Notes under the pieces: model-generated
Seen by the model: only the letters and a program-made list of their open reading frames with translations
Database searches by the model: none
Told to the model about the DNA's origin: nothing
Translations under genes and position numbers: made by a program
In this document: in pieces, positions 1-12,226 of the stretch
Layout: the number at the start of each line of letters is the position of its first letter
Numbering within the stretch: the first letter of the stretch is position 1
From: Sclerotinia nivalis
Taxonomy: Eukaryota > Ascomycota > Leotiomycetes > Helotiales > Sclerotiniaceae
DNA length: 64,000 nt
Reading direction: 5' to 3'
Assembly (NCBI GenBank): GCA_029531795.1
Contig: JAPEIS010000005.1
Location: 1,424,001-1,488,000, forward strand

Positions 1-2327
1 ATTTATGGGTTCTTATGTGGAGGGAAAAAGAAAGGATTAAAGGCGCCATCTCAATCATCTCGTTTTCTGTGACGGTTGTTCAGCAGGTCCAATGACAGGC
101 AGACTGGGGGCAAAAAAAGCCATTTTGAACGAATCGGGAGAATCCAATCCCTTCCTTGTCTTAGATGGGTTTTCCGAACCTTGTATTTTGAAGAACTCGG
201 GCCTTGAAAGAGAAATGCAGATTTTCAGAACGTTAATGGTCGAGATTAACAAGATTAATCAATATACATCTCCTGACCTTTCCAGCTGTTATGATATCTA
301 GAGCTTGTTGTAAAATAATTCGGAGGTTTTGATCTCCATCGATGAATACCAGAAAACCATCCAAACTATCCCTGTTAGATGCCAACGATAATTCGGATCT
401 AGAATCCTTGGATGGGAATCGTTCAAGTCAGGTACAGTTCGGCAGCAGTGCAGTGCAGTACAAACGATTTAAAGATGGCTACCGTGGATACCTTACCTTA
501 AATAAGTCTCAGGAACTCCAAAAAAGAAGAGCTGAAGGTTGTGTTCGTTGTTCTTGGCCTGATACAGTAAGCGTAATAGTAAAATACCGTACGAGATCTT
601 ACGGATCTTTATAAGCGGCAGTCAGCAGGATCTTTGAAGCCCTCGTTCATCTCTTTGGCTCTTGTTGAAACAAATAGATTTATGGTTGGGCCGTCTTTCC
701 ACAGTTCGTTACTTGATTCGAGAAAAGAGGGTAGAGAACTTGAAATGTCAGAAAGATGGGTCAATGTAGATAATACCCTAGATATGAGAAAGACCCAGAG
801 ATTGACGGATGCTGTAGGGTAGACACCCGGAAAGACACAGCAACGATAGTGGAGCATACCTATATAAACAACAGGATGGACGGCTCAACAATCTGAGAGA
901 ATTGAGTTTTGAAATTTCGCTTTAAGAGAGTTATACATTCACTGGGTAGCTTCATCCTGTTGTACGAGAAGAGAAATAAAGTAGTATTGAATGGGGTTAT
1001 CGAAAACTTTATATAAATAAAGTTCGGTTTCATGGTCCAGTGTCCGTTACCCTCATTTTTGCCACCAACGGGCGTTTCTTCAATCATAAGTTTGACATTT
1101 TGCCCTATGAAATTATTACTTGGATGAGGAGCTGTTGCACAGGATTCGGTGACATTCACCCACTGTATATACGTACCAAAAGACCAAGAAGAAAGACCAA
1201 GAAAGACGCCCCAAGCATACCTATAGAATCTATATAATAATCACATTTTGCCAAATAATATAGGATGCATCCTTACTAAATGACTCTAAATACCTGAATA
1301 GATATCCCTGTTCATGTTGCAACCAAAAACCCCAGTCGGTGAATTGTACGGGAGTGTCATGTACGGAAGTACTAGGGAAGATAGTGTAGAATAATACTCG
1401 TAGAGGGAGATAGATGGAGGAGTGACTGGATTTTGAGACTGACTGACCTCAAGAAAGCAAGGCCAGCCAGCAAGAACTTGCATAACGATAATGACAACAA
1501 ATTTAATAATCCATGAAAGAGCGGTATAAAGAAATCATTAAAATCTTCATGTTTCCCCCCCTTTCTCAGTTCATATTCTACCTTTTTCTACCTTTTCTCC
1601 ATCAAAATATACATGAGAAATCATACTCCATATAATGCGGTCAACAACCCTCTTTATCTACCTGGGTCATACTTTTTCTTACTTTCCAACTAAATATTAA
1701 AAGAGGATCCCACAATTGTTCAGACAAGCCAAACATCCATACAATTATATCCACGCTTTTCCGAATCATCCTTAGTAGCATTTAGTTTGTGCGTCTTGTG
1801 CATCTTACAAGTTACAACGAATCAAAAAATGATCTGAGGTGGAGGCGAGTTATCCCAAATACCCATACAACCCATAACCCAGCCCAGCCAGACCCAGTTT
1901 AGCTTCTCCAACACAAAGGGCTGTTCATGTCTCTCCGAACTTCCTTACCGTAGAGATTCCTACGACTTCACTCTTCTTCTAACTTCATCACGGAATTGAT
2001 TGTGAAATTGATTCATTCATACCAAATAATTGTTACTATTCTATTCTATATGTGACCCAAAATTGAATCATTCATTCTAAATTGCTTAAACATTCAGAGT
2101 GGTCAACTTTTATTGCCTACAGAATCATAATCATTCACCCTTTTTGTACGGTAGATGAATTTGTGATTCGACTTCATGCTGAACGTCATTTAAAAAGGAT
2201 CCCTGGCCAGAGCCAGAAGAACAAGAACGAACAAACTATTCTATAGTCTACGAGCTTTACCATCATACGAACAACACCTTCTCATATTTTACCATTCCAA
2301 ACCGAGTCGTTTCGTTAATAAGCCAAA
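1..2327. other. Spacer and presumed ELL promoter
   Basis: No convincing gene is visible in this stretch. Short open frames on both strands (for example 342-614 +, 860-1159 - and 1040-1237 +) have no recognisable motif, overlap one another, and do not extend through plausible splice sites. The last 200-300 bases before 2328 are AT- and pyrimidine-rich and probably hold the promoter and leader of the ELL gene. Confidence 0.5.
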
Positions 2328-4511
2328 ATGTCTCTCTCGTTAGATATATCTCAAGCGGGCTTGAAGCTTGAGAGTAACCCTCCCTCCAACAAGTCTGCTA
2401 CAAATATTACACCTGCTATCGGCTTGACTTTGAGCGATGGAATGATTGAGGACATGATCAAATGTTTTCAAAATGGAAAACCAATAGAATTATCGTTGGG
2501 TGGAAGTCCCGTAAGAGAATCCCCCCATGGCTTCATTTACATTTGGTAGCCGGACCGCGTACGGCGTGGGGCATCAATTGTTCAATTTGAAGGACAATAA
2601 CAATAATAATTTGCTTGTTCATCTAAATAGAAACAATTGCTAATGGATTGTCATTCTGCAAACTAGAATTTAATATATGGCAACAAATCCCATATCCTTT
2701 CTACTTACCACGATCCATTTCAATACGAAGTATTCCAGACTGCGGATCCTCACGATACGACCTCGGATATTTCGAAAGCAGAGACACTGAGTGAGCTCAA
2801 ATTAGCCCACAAGAAGTTCTCAGGACCAGGAGCGCAACCTCGTTACAAAGCGGACAATTTAAAGACGAGTAAGAAACCTACTCTCGCAACTGCGGGAGAG
2901 GATACAGCACTGGAAAATTTGAGGGAGTCGATGGCTACGGCTCAAGCGAAGAAAGACGGAAATACGTGAGTAGTCACTAAATTGTTACCATTGGACTTGG
3001 GTACTAATCTCAATAGTACAAAAATCATCAATCAGGTACCGGGGAAACGAGGAGCGGCCAAGGTTACAAATAAGTCGAAATTTTTGAATAAGGGGCTCGG
3101 AAGCGATACAGCCAGGTCGATGCCAGTCAGCCCCGCTCTTTCTGGGCTGGGAAGTCCAGCTCAAGGTGCGACTAAGTCTCTTTCCCAACAACAAGCTGAA
3201 TATGCCAAGAGCAGTAGAAAGCCAGTAGTCCACCTACTTGCCCTCGAACCAATGACTGAGAAGGAACTTAACAATCGAATACCTGGTCCGAAAGATGATT
3301 TGAAGCAGGCAATGTCGAAGGTGGGGGATCTCAATACATCGACTGGAAAATGGGAACTTCGTAAAAATTACTATAAAGAGCTTGATGTGTTCAATTTCAA
3401 ATATGGAAGCGATGCTGAACGTCAGCGAGCGATTGATAATGCGGTTAAGGTTTTTGATAAGATGAGATTGGGGCTATCGGAACCTGAGTGGGAAAAGCTA
3501 TTGCCTAAATCGGAGCGAGGCACCGGAAAGTCTCTTAGCAAGTTACAAGCTCAAATCGCCAATGGCCCTGTCGCAAAATCAAAATCTAACGGAAAGAATC
3601 GAGATTCTGGCGACGAGGAAGACGTGTTTGGCGATAAAATGGTTTCAAAGGTCAAAACTGAAACTACAGTCAAATCAGCTTCAGGACCACCAGCAACCAA
3701 GACCAAAAAACTCAGCGAGAAAGAAGCTCAGGCGAAGAGATTACTTTCTAAGAATCCTCCTAAAACAGCAGCAGCTACCATGAAGTCAAAGCCCGCGAAG
3801 AAGGAAGCTGACAAACCAAAAGCATCAGCGGCAAAGCCTTTATCTTCTCAATTTGTCAGTGAATCTGACGACGAAGATGTTCCAGCAAAGAAACCCCAAG
3901 TTACCAAGGCTCCAATCAAAAAAGATAAGGTCAACAGCAAACGTCGTCGCAATGAGGAGATGGATTCGAGCGATTCGAGCCTACCATTGAGTAAGAAGAC
4001 AAAGAAGGAGAATATTAATTCACACCGAGTCTCAGATGCTAGTCAATCATCCCGTCCCAGTTCCAATTCCACGACTTCCTCCTCAAACTCCTTCAAAGGA
4101 AAAGCGAACTCTCCACAAAAATCCTCACCTTTAGCTTCCTCGCCACCAACGAATGCATCGGACTTCGAAAATACATCTTCTGGTGATCGATCATCATCTT
4201 CTGCTTCTCCGGCTAACCATCACACTTTGTCCAACACTCGCAACAATCGATCACCAATTCATAAGCGTCACCAGAAATCGTCTAGTGTTGCCTCATCAGT
4301 CTCATCTACCAGTAGTACCCGTCATTTGAGACCTGGTGTATTGGATCTAGCTCAAAATTACAAAACATTCTATCCTATCTATTTGAAGCTTCATAACGAA
4401 TTGGCAACATCGAAGGTCAAGAACCCTACGGAAGAAGAAAACCTTCTCGCGATGCATGAGCGCCTGAGCGACTTGAAGAGACAGATCTTGGAAGGAATCA
4501 TTGAAGAATAA
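2328..4511 (+). CDS. RNA polymerase II elongation factor ELL
   Basis: ELL raises the elongation rate of RNA polymerase II by suppressing pausing, as part of the super-elongation machinery in the nucleus. The model has three exons, 2328-2510, 2667-2965 and 3017-4511, giving 658 aa. Joining exons 1 and 2 restores the ELL N-terminal stretch LSLGGSP followed by NLIYGNKSHIL, which supports the 156-nt intron; the second intron is 51 nt. The middle is a low-complexity Ser/Lys-rich linker (about residues 270-590). The C-terminus (about 600-655) carries the occludin-homology/ELL helix pair (YKTFYPIYLKLHNELA, then EEENLLAMHERL), the best diagnostic feature. The start ATG follows an A-rich context (CCAAAATG). 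The family call is firm from both ends; the internal linker is not informative. Confidence 0.88.
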
Positions 4512-4762
4512 AGGAGCCCGACACAATTTCTTCCTATACACGACTGGTTTGGCTTTTCTATGAAGTCATTATCACCACGCACCACACATAAAATCCTCAG
4601 TCCAAAATGGCGATTTCGACTGCAATTCTCTTTTCTATCAACTGCGAATAAAGCTATACTACATAGTTAAATCGACAAACTCTAGGCGTTTCCTCTACTT
4701 TTCTGCATACGGAGTCACACGGGCATTTACCACGGCAATCAAAACCGGATACTTTCTACTTC

Positions 4763-5083
4763 TTAACCACCACTTTCATCTGCATTCTTGTTTACAAAAT
4801 TTGACTTTTTCTCCATGGATGGAGTTTCAACTAAATACCCTTTGGGAACGGCCACGGGTGGATTCGGTGTCTTTTTTTCTTCTTCTTTTTTTTCTCTTAA
4901 CTCCGTTAATTCAAAAGGAGTTTCTGGGTACCTGGTTAAGGATATGCCTTGGGATACAAACGCAAAATGCGGACATTGCGTTTTATTTGGTTTGGCCTGG
5001 GATTGAATTTGGGAATGGGATGGGGATGGAGAATTTAATATTTTCAATGATTGGGGGATGATTGATATGCGGTTACTGCACAT
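4763..5083 (-). CDS. Possible small hypothetical protein
   Basis: An uninterrupted minus-strand frame of 106 aa lies downstream of ELL, tail to tail with it. Its C-terminal half is protein-like: a charged helix (ELTELREKKEEEKK), then a Pro/Val stretch and an acidic end. The N-terminal part is Ser/Pro-rich and may be leader or intron, since several AG acceptors occur in it. A strongly pyrimidine-rich tract on the minus strand at about 5190-5270 is the kind of sequence seen just upstream of fungal coding regions. No family is recognised. It could be a real small gene or chance. Confidence 0.3.
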   Translation of the reverse strand: MCSNRISIIPQSLKILNSPSPSHSQIQSQAKPNKTQCPHFAFVSQGISLTRYPETPFELTELREKKEEEKKTPNPPVAVPKGYLVETPSMEKKSNFVNKNADESGG

Positions 5084-5715
5084 ATGGGCATTGCATTTGA
5101 AGATGGGGTGGAAATGAGATGAAAGATATTACAAGAGACAAAATAAAGATACAGAAACAGATACAGATGAATGCGGGGATGAATTGCATAGCGTAGAAAG
5201 CAAGAGGGTGAGAAAGCAAGAGGGTGAGAAAGAGAGAGTGTGAGAGAGAGAAATGGTTTTCAAGATGCAAGTCCTTACAGCAGAAACCAAAAGAAGAATA
5301 AAAGATTAAAAATTAATAATCTATGAATATCTTTATGTTTATGTTTATGGTGTGGCATGTGAATAGGTGAATGTAGTTGTGCATGTGAATGCTTATGTGA
5401 TGAGATAAACGGAGTGGATATGATGTATTAGATCTTACTTGATAATAATATTCGATATAATCTTACAAAGTAATTCTTCAATTTTCGAGGTAGAAGGTAG
5501 AGGGTAGAGTGGGGTTAACGGAAGATAACGGTGTGTGTAGACAGGCAGGCATATTGGATACGGAGGGGAATCGTAAGATTTTGTTTTTAAGGGTGTAAGG
5601 GTAAGGGTGTTAGAGTTTTAGAGTATAGTATACTATAGTATAGTATAGAAGTGAACAGAATGGAATGGGAAATGGAATAGGGAATAGAAAATGGAAATGG
5701 AAATGGGGAGTTGAT

Positions 5716-5744
5716 ATTGTATTGTATTGTATTGTATTGTATTG
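5716..5744. repeat. (ATTGT)n microsatellite
   Basis: About five and three-quarter head-to-tail copies of a 5-bp unit lie in non-coding spacer. No function is implied. Confidence 0.9.
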
Positions 5745-7119
5745 CAGAAGTATCTAGTAGAATCCTGGTTTTTAGTTAGTATCGATAATTACTATTTATT
5801 ATTTACTAGATACCTGGGTATATCTAGGTATATATATATATATATCATATATCAGACTAAGAGATTATTTTCATATAGTTGAATGTGAATGAATGAATGA
5901 ATGAATGAACGAATGAAGGGGTGTTAGTTCTAGCTAGCTGGTGGTAGGTAAACGAGGGCTGGTGGGATGGGGATGGGGGATAGTGGATATTAGAATTTCG
6001 ATTTATACTTTCGTACTGTAGTTGAATTAATTGATTGTGTTCTACTGAATACTGGATACGGAGTACCTAGGTAGATAAGTAGGGAGGTATGATGTAAATA
6101 AAATAACATATTACCGCTATAGACGCGCGCGTGGGGGTAATCGGTTGGTTGGTTGGTTGATATGGATACAGCAAGCAAATTAACCTTACCGATCTATATA
6201 TCATATATCATATATCATTATAAATATAACTACGGCTGAGTTTCCTGAGTTTCCTGAGTTTCATAGCAAGCAGGGGTAAATATTTGAAAATAGTTGGTTA
6301 GATATTGCACATTAGATATTAGACAAGGGTAGTTAGTTACGTAGCGCGGTTGGTTTGATTGGTAGATGGTCGGGAGTTTGGTTGGGGTTTGACCAAGTGC
6401 AAGCAAGCAATTGAGATGATACGAGGCGCTTACGCTTATGGTGGATTATTAGAATTACGCGGAAGTATGCTGCATATTTGTAAAGTTTGAGGTTGAGTCA
6501 TACATTGGGTTTTAGAGGGCATGTTGAGCATGGGATGGAGATGGGGATCCATTATTCTTTGAAGGACAATAAAAGCGAAGGCTGGGAAGGGAATTTTGTG
6601 AAGAGAAAGCAACAGAAATAGCAAGGCGTTGATCGGACTGAACTGCTGGGATGATCCAAATGGGCAGTTGAATGTTGAGAGATTGGACTTGAGATGATCC
6701 ATAAAGCATGATGCTTGTGAGAGATTTGCTGAATACAAACGGCGCTTAATGGGAACATGCCCCTGCTGGTCATACGCTTTGCTCGATTTCTCACATGGAA
6801 GATATAGAGATAGAGAACTAACCATTTCGACAACTCGCAAAACCATTAACTTCACCACAGCTGAAGATCTTGAGAATAAAAGACCATACACCACAAGTTG
6901 CACATCCATATTGGTAAAGATCTTTGTTCAATTTTTCCTGATATCATAACGTATTTGAAAATTGAAAAAAACGCCAGGCCAATTTGTGGTGCCCTTTTCC
7001 TAAACACCGCTTCACCTCATCATCACTTGTTCTCTTTCGCATCCCCTCCGTTGTTACATGGAAGCCTTCATCAAATGACGAAGAGCTGTTCGTACCATCT
7101 GTGGGTGGAAACGAAGCTT

Positions 7120-7827
7120 TTATTGGGTCTTGAAAAGGAGGATCGCGCAATGGCCGAGGTAGAAGTAGATGAAGTGTTTTGTTTCTGGGCAAAGTCAGAT
7201 AGGGGCGACAAAAATACTAAGGCTTGGGAGGTAAAGTACCATGGGTGACAAATGATCCAAAGTTTCGACCCACGATACAATGCCATGTTGGGCCTCGTTT
7301 CTCATCGAACTGATACGACTTTTTAGCACCTAATCCTTTGTTTAATGTATGGCGCAAGCTTTATAGACGTACAGCTTTCTTGATGTATTGTGCGATATCC
7401 TATAATAGATCATATTAACATGTGAAAGGAGGTCAAATAAGGCTTGTAGGTGAAGTATCCTACTTTCTCAACCGAATGTTTAGCCATAGCTTGTCGGCCT
7501 GTATGCAGTATATCAGTATTCCACACATGTATTTAATCCGCCTCCGTCGTGGCCCGCTGGCATCGTATCGATTGGAGAAGTTTCAACATACAAACTTCAA
7601 TAGCCTCATCTGACATGTCGTCGCTCTATGTTTAACTTAGTTGCCGTCACAGACTCTCGCATAGAGTATACTCAACTCACCATATCGACCGACTTAATTT
7701 GAGCTGCAATACATCATGGTTAGCCAGGATACGACCAAAGAGCTTCGAACAGTTGAAGAAAGGTTTTGGAAGGTCGAGACTTATACATACCCGCGAGGCT
7801 TTCTTCCGGTTGTTGTGGAGCTGCCAT
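7120..7827 (-). CDS. nudG: Cytoplasmic dynein light chain, LC8/DYNLL type
   Basis: This small hub protein binds the dynein intermediate chain and many partners; in filamentous fungi it serves nuclear migration and vesicle transport. No long open frame exists, because 96 codons are split over seven exons: 7791-7827, 7681-7703, 7592-7625, 7464-7498, 7373-7399, 7240-7309 and 7120-7184 (minus strand, listed 5' to 3'). Every junction has GT..AG and keeps frame. The joined product contains the LC8 hallmarks in order: [44 protein letters not shown] and [20 protein letters not shown] at the very end, which closely match the Aspergillus NudG protein as I recall it. Length agrees with the usual 85-95 aa. 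The third and fourth exons, covering the region before VEK, are the least certain parts of the model. Confidence 0.92.
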
Positions 7828-8507
7828 TTTGGTTGTTGAGATGCTAGCAATGCGTATTGGTTCTGTAAATGTGTAGTGGAAATGTTGGTAGAGTTATCGA
7901 AATATGGGATTATTCTTCTGGAACACAATCGCGAGGTGTGGAGAAAGGAGGAATAGAGAAAGGCTGATAGTTTAGCCGAAGTTTTACAATGCAAGTACAA
8001 GCACGAAGGATAATGAAGTGTTATAAAATTAATTAATTTGATGGCAAGGTATGGTACTGATTCGCAAAAGAAAATAAAGAGAATATAATACAATATTGAG
8101 AAGTATAGTTTCAATGAAGAAGATTTAAGTAGTATACAGAGGAAGTTATATTTTTTCTATTTTCTTCATAGAAATGTAATCTTATTTGATACCTACCTAG
8201 TAGGTACCGGTACCTGCCTATCAGGCATGTCTACGTAGTAGATTTCCGTTCCGGATTTTCTTGCATCGGGGTTTGAGCACGGATCATCATGTGGTGCAAC
8301 AGATTTAAGCTCAAGGCTAAGGAAAAATGTGCTAGAGTAGGCTCCGCTGCGGATTTCATTCCCTTGAAAAAAAATATTTGATCATCGAACAAATTCACCT
8401 CACAAACCTTCAAAAAGTATTCTTGCGCCGTCATACTTCATCACATCGAATCAATGCACTGAAACATTAGGATATACACATCTAATTACACTATCTACGA
8501 TCAAACA
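7828..8507. promoter_or_regulatory. Divergent promoter between nudG and MRD1
   Basis: These 680 bp separate two genes transcribed away from each other, so both leaders and promoters must lie here. I see no specific operator. A short CTACGTAG palindrome sits near 8231 and a GGTACC-containing run at about 8200-8216. Confidence 0.6.
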
Positions 8508-11302
8508 ATGGCTTCTTCACGCATATTCATAAAGGGCCTTCCTCCAAATATCACCGAGGATGAATTCAAAACACATTTTGGCGCGAAGCAAGAAATCACA
8601 GATGCAAAATTGATCCCTCACCGAAGAATTGGTTATATTGGATACAAAACACCAGAAGAAGCTGTAAAGGCTGTCAAATATTTTAACAAATCATTTGTAC
8701 GATTATCGAAAATCGGCGTGGAAATTGCTAGACCTGTAAGTAGTTTTTTTATATATAAAAATTAGTTCAAGAGATTTATATTAACACCATTGAAGATATC
8801 GGATTCATCTCTACCTGTATCGAGAAAAGTACAACGTGAACAAGAACGGGAAAATAATAAGCTCAGACAGCTCAAGCAGGAGGCTGATGCAAAAGCCTCA
8901 GAAAGTCTAAATACTGGAACGAAGAGAAAGCGAAGTGATATCGATGCGGCAGATCCTAAATTACAGGAGTTCTTGGAAGTCATGCAACCGGCTTCGAAGT
9001 CGAATTCAAATATGTGGAAAGCCGGAGCCATGGATGATGATATTGAGGAACCGCCAACGAAGGTACAAGCCATTGAAGTACCAGAAGGAGAAAGCGACGA
9101 CGAATATCAATCGGTACCTAGTAAAGTCAAGAAGGCTCTTGCAAAGCCCATCGACCCGCAAGTACCTGCAGCGCCACCTGCACCAATTACCTCAACTATT
9201 ACTTCCGATAATGCCAACCCAACGGACGAGGTGATGATCGATACACCTTCCAATAACGTTGAGGCCACAGATGATGATTGGCTGAGAAGTCATACGAGTC
9301 GGTTGTTAGATATAGTGGATCCGGAAGATATAATTTCCAAAACACAAAACTTAGACGTTAAGAATGTCGAAGAGGTGGTGGCAGAAGAAGCAGAACTCAA
9401 TCCACCCGTTGAGGATATGGTTGTCGACGCTGAATCAGAAGCTATCGAAGAACAGGCAGAAAATCCACCTTCAGAGCTAGATGCGACATTTGAAACGATC
9501 AAAGCCAGTGGACGACTATTCGTGCGAAACTTACCATATAGCGCAACGGAGGATGATCTGCGGAAGCACTTTGAACAATATGGAGCCCTAGAAGAAGTAA
9601 GTCAAGAAGCTTGTTGGCATGTTTTCTTTTTCTTCTAGCTTTATGATGAATATCCAGATAGGGACAGCTTATGCTTTGAAGCATGTGATGTGAACTGGTC
9701 GAATATTTTAGTAGATGCTTCGTCTTTTCTGAAAGCTACCATCAGTCATTTTTATGTCTTTTTCGATTCGCAATAGTATAGCTCGCTGACGGAAATGTCT
9801 AGATACACTTACCGGTAGATGCCAAAGGTACCAGTAAGGGGTTTGTGTTAGTTCAATACACGGACCCAAATGCTGCTGCTGAAGCATATCATAATATAGA
9901 TGGCGAGCCTTTTCAAGGAAGGTTATTGCACATATTACCTGCTGCAGCTAAACGAGACAACAAGCTAGATGAGTTCGCGATAGCAAAGCTTCCATTGAAG
10001 AAGCAAAGACTTCTCAAGAAGAAGGCTGATTCTTCCTCAAACACTTTCAATTGGAATTCCTTGTATATGAATCAAGATGCTGTCAATTCATCGGTGGCTG
10101 AACGTTTAGGGGTTTCGAAATCCGATCTTCTTGACCCAACTTCCGCAGATGCTGGAGTCAAGCAAGCCATCGCTGAGACTTCCGTCATCCAAGAAACCAA
10201 ATCATACTTCGCAAATAATGGAGTCGATCTTGATGCGTTCAAGAAACGGGAGCGTGGAGATACCGCTATATTGGTCAAAAACTTCACCTATGGCATGACT
10301 CTGGAAGAGCTTCGGAAGATGTTCGAAGAGTTTGGCCAGGTTATCCGTGTTCTCATGCCTCCGACTGGTACGATCGCAATTGTTGAGTTTGCACAACCAA
10401 CACACGCAAGAGCAGCATTTGCGAGCCTTGCATATCGGCGTATGAAGGATACAGTACTTTTCTTAGAGAAGGCGCCCAAGGACCTCTTCACTGGTCCTGC
10501 GCCTGCTCAACCAGTGGCAACAATTGACAGGAATGCGGGTAAAGCAGCAGATCCCAAATTCTCAACATCTGATCTGCTCGAAAGAGAAAGTGGCGTTGAA
10601 AATGTGGATACAACTACCTTATTCGTTCGCAATCTTAACTTCAGTACCACCAGTCAACGTCTCACGGAAGTTTTCAAGCCCCTTGATGGCTTTCTATCGG
10701 CACGCGTTAATACGAAGACGGATCCAAAGAAGCCCGGCCAAGTCCTTAGTATGGGTTTTGGCTTCATAGAATTTAGGACCAAGTCTCAAGCACAGGTGGC
10801 AATCAAAGCAATGGATGGATACACACTTGACAACCATAAATTGCTAGTCAAGGCGTCTCACAAAGGAGCCGATGCTGCCGAGGAGAAAAGGAAAGAAGAC
10901 AGGGCTAAGAAGTTTGCAGGCAAACGCACGAAACTCATTGTTAAAAATTTACCGTTCGAAGCTTCTAAATCCGACATTCGAAAACTTTTTGGTACGTATG
11001 GACAGCTCCGGTCGGTGCGCATGCCCAAGAAATTCGACCATTCAACACGTGGTTTCGCTTTTGCAGACTTCATTACGGCTCGTGAAGCGGAGAATGCACT
11101 AGAGGCTCTTAAGGATACTCATCTTCTTGGCCGTCGCCTGGTCATCGACTTTGCGTCCGAAGAAACTGTTGACGCAGAAGAAGAGATTGAAAAAATGCAG
11201 AAGAAAGTTGGGTCACAAGTCAATAAAGTTGACTTACAAAATCTTACTGGAGGAGGCCGCAAGAAATTCAATATTGAAGGCAAAGACGCGGATCTGGATT
11301 GA
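8508..11302 (+). CDS. MRD1: Multiple RNA-binding domain protein 1 (pre-rRNA processing)
   Basis: MRD1 (RBM19 in animals) is a nucleolar protein that binds the pre-rRNA in the 90S processome and is needed for 18S rRNA release. The model has exons 8508-8735, 8796-9596 and 9803-11302 (842 aa, typical for fungal MRD1). RRM1 is at about residues 4-76, starting RIFIKGLPPNITEDEFKTHF. A long acidic linker follows. RRM2 (about 315-395) begins RLFVRNLPYSATEDDL and is split by the second intron. RRM3 is about 493-565, RRM4 about 614-698 (TLFVRNLNFSTTSQRL) and RRM5 about 719-799 (KLIVKNLPFEASKSDI). The last intron is 206 nt. Number, order and spacing of the RRMs identify the family. Confidence 0.95.
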
Positions 11303-12226
11303 GGGAACTTACTATAGGTATTTATCAATAATTTGCATATTCTACTAAGATCAAATTCCCTGGATTATATTGTTCGCAAAATGGCAAGCGTCTATCTCCC
11401 TTGCCGAAGCTACACACAAAACGACTTAATGGTACCCCTGCACAGAACACCTTCGATGAAAACCCTTTCATACTTGAATGGAAGGGAAATTATTCCTCTA
11501 AATCTAATTATTGATTTAATCTGCAGTTCTTCACCATAGGGATTATTTGTTGTGGTAAGTTTAAAGGTGTTTTTCAACATGTTCTGCTGTATCATCAACC
11601 TTTTACTTCCTCCCTTCATGGGCGCCATACAAAGAGAAGGATGCGATATCATCCTATGTGGTGATTATTTATTTCCTATTTGCGACTGTGCCTGGATTGT
11701 TCATCACAATCATACTTGTAAGCCTAAGAAAAAAATTGGTGAAGAGGAAATTGCATGCTCGCGCAAAATGAAGCATTCCTCACGTTGCTGTGACTTTCCC
11801 CGCAACGTGATTTCCTTGCATTGGTTGAGATCAGAGGTGGGGCTATTTTTGGCCTTTGAGCTCTGCAAGCTTTGTGGCGTTTGCAAACGTTTACCTGGGC
11901 TGTCAATGAAGGTAGATCTGGCTGATCCCCATCGAAACCGCCCTGCATCCTAGCCATATACATTCAATATACTTCACCTCCTTAATAAGCTGCCAGGGCC
12001 TCTCCTACTTCATTCTTAAGCTGATGACATTCCCTCGTGCAACTTCATTCTAAGCTTTTCCGCTGCCATTCCTCCAAACATTTTTCATTGCAATCTTGAT
12101 TCTTCATCGACCACAAACGCATTTTTCCTGCACAGCCTACCTCGAGTCTGGTTGCAAATGCTACACTGACTGGAATTTTGAACACCGTCGAAGCATTCTC
12201 GAACCTCAGATTACACCATCTAGTCG
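11303..12226. promoter_or_regulatory. Long leader and promoter of the TEA-factor gene
   Basis: No supported gene lies here. The frame at 11552-11953 has no motif and an odd composition. A ten-codon upstream reading frame (ATG at 12024, stop at 12053) precedes the AbaA-like start and could act as a uORF if the transcript begins upstream of it. Confidence 0.4.

Larger units (their letters stand above)
4512..7119. other. Spacer rich in microsatellites
   Basis: Apart from the weak 4763-5083 frame, this stretch is low-complexity spacer. It includes an ATTGT tandem (5716-5744), TGAA-type repeats (about 5885-5917), TATA-rich runs, a TTGG run near 6145-6160, and short ATATC repeats near 6200. The 157-aa minus frame at 6436-6909 shows no motif and is not called. 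Confidence 0.6.

Noticed and set aside
2511..2549. Apparent frameshift at a run of six C in the ELL gene
   Set aside because: A normal 156-nt intron (2511-2666) explains it and restores the conserved ELL sequence, so no sequencing error or mutation is needed.
5589..5620. TAAGGGTGTAAGGGTAAGGGTG run resembling telomere repeats
   Set aside because: The unit is irregular, very short, and not TTAGGG; it sits among other microsatellites in ordinary spacer.
6436..6909. 157-codon minus-strand open frame
   Set aside because: No motif, mixed composition, overlapped by other frames, and no convincing splice extension; it lies in the 3' flank of the dynein light chain gene.
11552..11953. 133-codon plus-strand open frame rich in Cys
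   Set aside because: No recognisable domain, start is not a good ATG, and it lies where the leader of the TEA-factor gene is expected.
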